Shown here: positions 5,528 to 6,780 of the stretch, piece by piece
Layout: every line of letters starts with the position of its first letter
How positions within the stretch are numbered: position 1 is the stretch's first letter
NCBI GenBank assembly: GCA_030616195.1
Contig: JAUWXW010000089.1
Location: forward strand, 1-6,780
Reading direction: 5' to 3'
Origin: Chloroflexota bacterium
Lineage (GTDB): Bacteria > Chloroflexota > Dehalococcoidia > RBG-13-53-26
Length of the DNA: 6,780 nt
Position numbers and translations under genes: made by a program
The notes under the pieces: model-generated
What the model saw: the letters and a program-made list of their open reading frames with translations, nothing else
The model's database searches: none
Told to the model about the DNA's origin: nothing

Positions 5528-6169
5528 CTAGGATGAAAGCCAGAGTACATCGCCGCACAGGCTGGGATCATGGGGCCGCGACGAGAAGATAGCAAACTCC
5601 TCCTTCTCTTTCTTCAGCACTGTAGAGTCGCCGTGACCAGGATGCACCTGGGTATCATCAGGCAACACAAAGATCTTCCTGGTTATGGATTCTATTATTT
5701 GCTTCAAGTCTGCGGGCGAGCCGGTCTTACCCGGCCCCCCAGGGAAAAGCGTATCCCCTGCTATCAAATACCGCCCCATTAGGAAGCACAGACTACCAGG
5801 TGTGTGCCCCGGCGTGTGCAATACTTGCAGTTGTACGTTGCCAAAGGAGACTGTATCGCCGTCATTTAACAGAATCTCTGGAGGTGACGGCAGACCCCTG
5901 GCATCCAGGGGATGAGCGGCCACCGGAATCCCTAGCTTGGACTCGAGCTCGGAGAGCGCCCCCAGGTGATCGAAATGGGTATGGGTTATCAATATGTACT
6001 TGGGACTGGTCCCTTTCAATCGTTCCAGGATTTTGTCCCCTTCAGCAGGCGCATCTATCACTGCGCTCTCCCCAGTTGTTCTGCAAACCACTAGGTAGGC
6101 GTTGGTGCCAAAAGGCCCCAATTCTAGCTTCTCGATGTGGACACTCTCATCTCTGGCCATGACTACCAT
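5528..6169 (-). CDS. metallo-beta-lactamase-fold hydrolase (glyoxalase II-like)
   Basis: A 213-residue binuclear-metal hydrolase. Seen directly (numbering from the ATG at 6169): GPFGTNAYLV (18-27), the family's first strands; THTHFDH (62-68), giving ligands H63, H65, D67 and H68; PGHTPGS (120-126) with H122; AGDTLF (137-142) with bridging D139; and HPGHG (176-180) with H179. This complete set is typical of the glyoxalase II / hydroxyacylglutathione hydrolase-like branch, which often cleaves thioesters of small thiols, though many members act on other esters. The frame stays open upstream to a TTG at 6370, but those extra 67 residues do not look like the family. ATG 6169 (weak GGTG at 6176-6173) or ATG 6160 is the likely start. 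The tail SSRPHDPSLCGDVLWLSS is an extension beyond the catalytic fold. It converges on the deacetylase gene with a 25-bp gap. Confidence 0.88.
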   Translation of the reverse strand: MVVMARDESVHIEKLELGPFGTNAYLVVCRTTGESAVIDAPAEGDKILERLKGTSPKYILITHTHFDHLGALSELESKLGIPVAAHPLDARGLPSPPEILLNDGDTVSFGNVQLQVLHTPGHTPGSLCFLMGRYLIAGDTLFPGGPGKTGSPADLKQIIESITRKIFVLPDDTQVHPGHGDSTVLKKEKEEFAIFSSRPHDPSLCGDVLWLSS

Positions 6170-6517
6170 TTTCACCGCTGGCCGGTACCAGGCCAAGCCA
6201 TGCAGGGACTGTGTAATGATCCCCACCCGAAGCAACGCTTGGTAGACGGTGTCGGCCAGCACAACTTGAGACGACACCAGGAGTGCTATTTGCAGAGGGT
6301 GAAAATAGAGGTAGCTTCTGCAGGCCGCGAATTTATGCTGGCAACGTGTGGCGCCAAAAAACCTGTACAACTGAAGAGGACTCAGTCGAAGATGGAATCC
6401 GGCAGATGAACCAAGCCCTTTTTCCGTCCACGCCAGGCGCGCCCCTGCGCCACCGCCAAAGCGAATCGATTGTTTTCACTCCCTAGTTGGGAGTAAGGTG
6501 AGACAGCGGGACAGAGT
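6170..6517. other. 348-bp stretch without a recognisable gene
   Basis: This lies between the hydrolase start and the stop of the small zinc-ribbon gene, both on the minus strand. No tRNA, riboswitch or conserved small protein was recognised. The hydrolase frame is open for 67 codons here from a TTG at 6370, without a Shine-Dalgarno or family resemblance. A short minus-strand frame around 6390-6475 reads plausibly as protein but has no clear start. No strong promoter for the hydrolase was found, so it may be read through from the zinc-ribbon gene. The only structured element noted is the 6478-6494 hairpin. Confidence 0.5.
6478..6494. repeat. 6-bp inverted repeat (hairpin) after the zinc-ribbon gene
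   Basis: ACTCCC (6478-6483) pairs with GGGAGT (6489-6494) across a 5-nt loop. It sits 24 bp past the zinc-ribbon stop on that gene's strand. The bases after it on the minus strand (GAAAACAA) are not a T-tract, so it is not a standard intrinsic terminator. It may pause transcription or stabilise the RNA 3' end. Confidence 0.45.
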
Positions 6518-6661
6518 CTAGCTCTTCTCGATCCTGAATACCTTTGTCCCGCATTTGGGGCATGTGCCGGTTGTAGCAGGCCTCTTGTTCTTGAGAGTAA
6601 CTTTCGTGGGGTTTTTGATCTCTACCTTTGCCCTGCACTTTACGCAATAAGCCTGTGCCAT
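6518..6661 (-). CDS. small zinc-ribbon protein, DUF5679 type
   Basis: A 47-residue protein, complete and very basic. Two CxxC knuckles at C6-C9 (YCVKC) and C34-C37 (TCPKCG) should bind one zinc ion, with a Lys/Thr-rich strand segment between them (KNPTKVTLKNKRPATTG) and a short tail KVFRIEKS. This matches the DUF5679 pattern as I remember it, common in Chloroflexota; its function is not established, and nucleic-acid or ribosome association is only a guess from charge and fold. The frame is open to an ATG at 6727, but ATG 6661 is preferred: GGGAGGG (6674-6668) lies 6 nt upstream and the conserved protein begins MAQAYCVKC. It is transcribed from a strong promoter with a leader of about 69 nt and reads toward the hydrolase gene 348 bp away. 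Confidence 0.85.
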   Translation of the reverse strand: MAQAYCVKCRAKVEIKNPTKVTLKNKRPATTGTCPKCGTKVFRIEKS

Positions 6662-6667
6662 TCTTTT

Positions 6668-6674
6668 CCCTCCC
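6668..6674 (-). promoter_or_regulatory. Shine-Dalgarno that fixes the zinc-ribbon start
   Basis: GGGAGGG on the minus strand lies 6 nt before the ATG at 6661. It favours the 47-residue product over a 69-residue version from the ATG at 6727, which would lie almost at the predicted transcription start. Confidence 0.6.
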
Positions 6675-6736
6675 TGCTTCAATTTTTCGCTGTGATCTAC
6701 CGGCAGTGTTGTACCTGGTAGGCACACATTGGGAAT

Positions 6737-6765
6737 AATATAAGGGGGTATACGCTAGATGTCAA
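6737..6765 (-). promoter_or_regulatory. near-consensus sigma-70-type promoter for the zinc-ribbon gene
   Basis: On the minus strand a perfect TTGACA (6765-6760) is followed after 17 bp by TATATT (6742-6737, 5 of 6 to TATAAT). This is the best promoter in the window. The predicted start is near 6730, about 69 nt before the ATG at 6661, which suggests high constitutive expression. Confidence 0.75.
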
Positions 6766-6780
6766 GTACCTGAATGAAAA

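Noticed and set aside
6180..6197. near-palindrome TGGCC-GGTACCA-GGCCA upstream of the hydrolase
   Set aside because: A short GC-rich palindrome with no T-tract or fit to promoter spacing; it lies within an unannotated stretch and could arise by chance.
6170..6370. N-terminal extension of the hydrolase from TTG 6370
   Set aside because: The frame is open, but there is no Shine-Dalgarno, the residues do not resemble the family, and an ATG at 6169 lies just before the typical first strand.
6662..6727. 22-residue N-terminal extension of the zinc-ribbon protein from ATG 6727
   Set aside because: It would start about 3 nt from the predicted transcript start with no ribosome site, whereas ATG 6661 has GGGAGGG at 6 nt and begins at the conserved MAQAYCVKC.
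1..6780. CRISPR array, transposon ends, tRNA or rRNA
   Set aside because: No regularly spaced direct repeats, long terminal inverted repeats, transposase-like protein, tRNA cloverleaf or rRNA-like segment was seen on either strand.

Overview
The window looks like chromosomal DNA from an uncultured or environmental bacterium, most likely Chloroflexota and possibly Dehalococcoidia-like. This is an inference from gene content, not proof. The clues are the 47-residue two-CxxC zinc ribbon (DUF5679 type), the MshA-like GT4 glycosyltransferase with a GGKDTGGMNVY motif, and the mix of short gene pairs on both strands. No rRNA, tRNA, CRISPR, insertion sequence or integrase was seen.

Layout. Positions 1-7 hold only the first bases of a minus-strand gene, announced by a strong Shine-Dalgarno. 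Next comes a minus-strand single-domain HExxH zincin-like protein (154-690). A nitroreductase-family flavoprotein follows on the plus strand (824-1393). A second plus-strand unit carries a CelD/BcsL-type (FemAB/GNAT-fold) acyltransferase (1504-2493) and, close behind, the GT4 glycosyltransferase (about 2559-3770). A minus-strand tandem-GNAT acetyltransferase (4705-3773) runs tail-to-tail into it with a 2-bp gap. A plus-strand PIG-L/LmbE deacetylase (4798-5502) is divergent from the GNAT gene. It converges on a minus-strand metallo-beta-lactamase-fold hydrolase (about 6169-5528). After 348 bp with no recognisable gene comes the small zinc ribbon (6661-6518, minus), driven by a near-consensus sigma-70-type promoter.

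The most interesting pattern is functional. Three adjacent genes resemble three of the four named mycothiol steps: a GT4 glycosyltransferase (MshA-like), a PIG-L deacetylase (MshB/BshB-like) and a two-domain GNAT of the right length and motif arrangement (MshD-like). No cysteine ligase (MshC or BshC) is visible. A CelD/FemAB-type acyltransferase lies in the same transcription unit as the glycosyltransferase, and a glyoxalase-II-like hydrolase and a nitroreductase flank the set. I infer that the region may make or use a sugar-based small molecule, perhaps a mycothiol- or bacillithiol-like thiol or another acylated aminoglycoside. The substrates cannot be read from sequence alone.

The second notable pattern is regulatory. 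The 92-bp gap between the divergent GNAT and deacetylase genes contains two antiparallel promoter-like sequences built on one 34-bp dyad (4731-4764), so that the -35 of each overlaps the -10 of the other.
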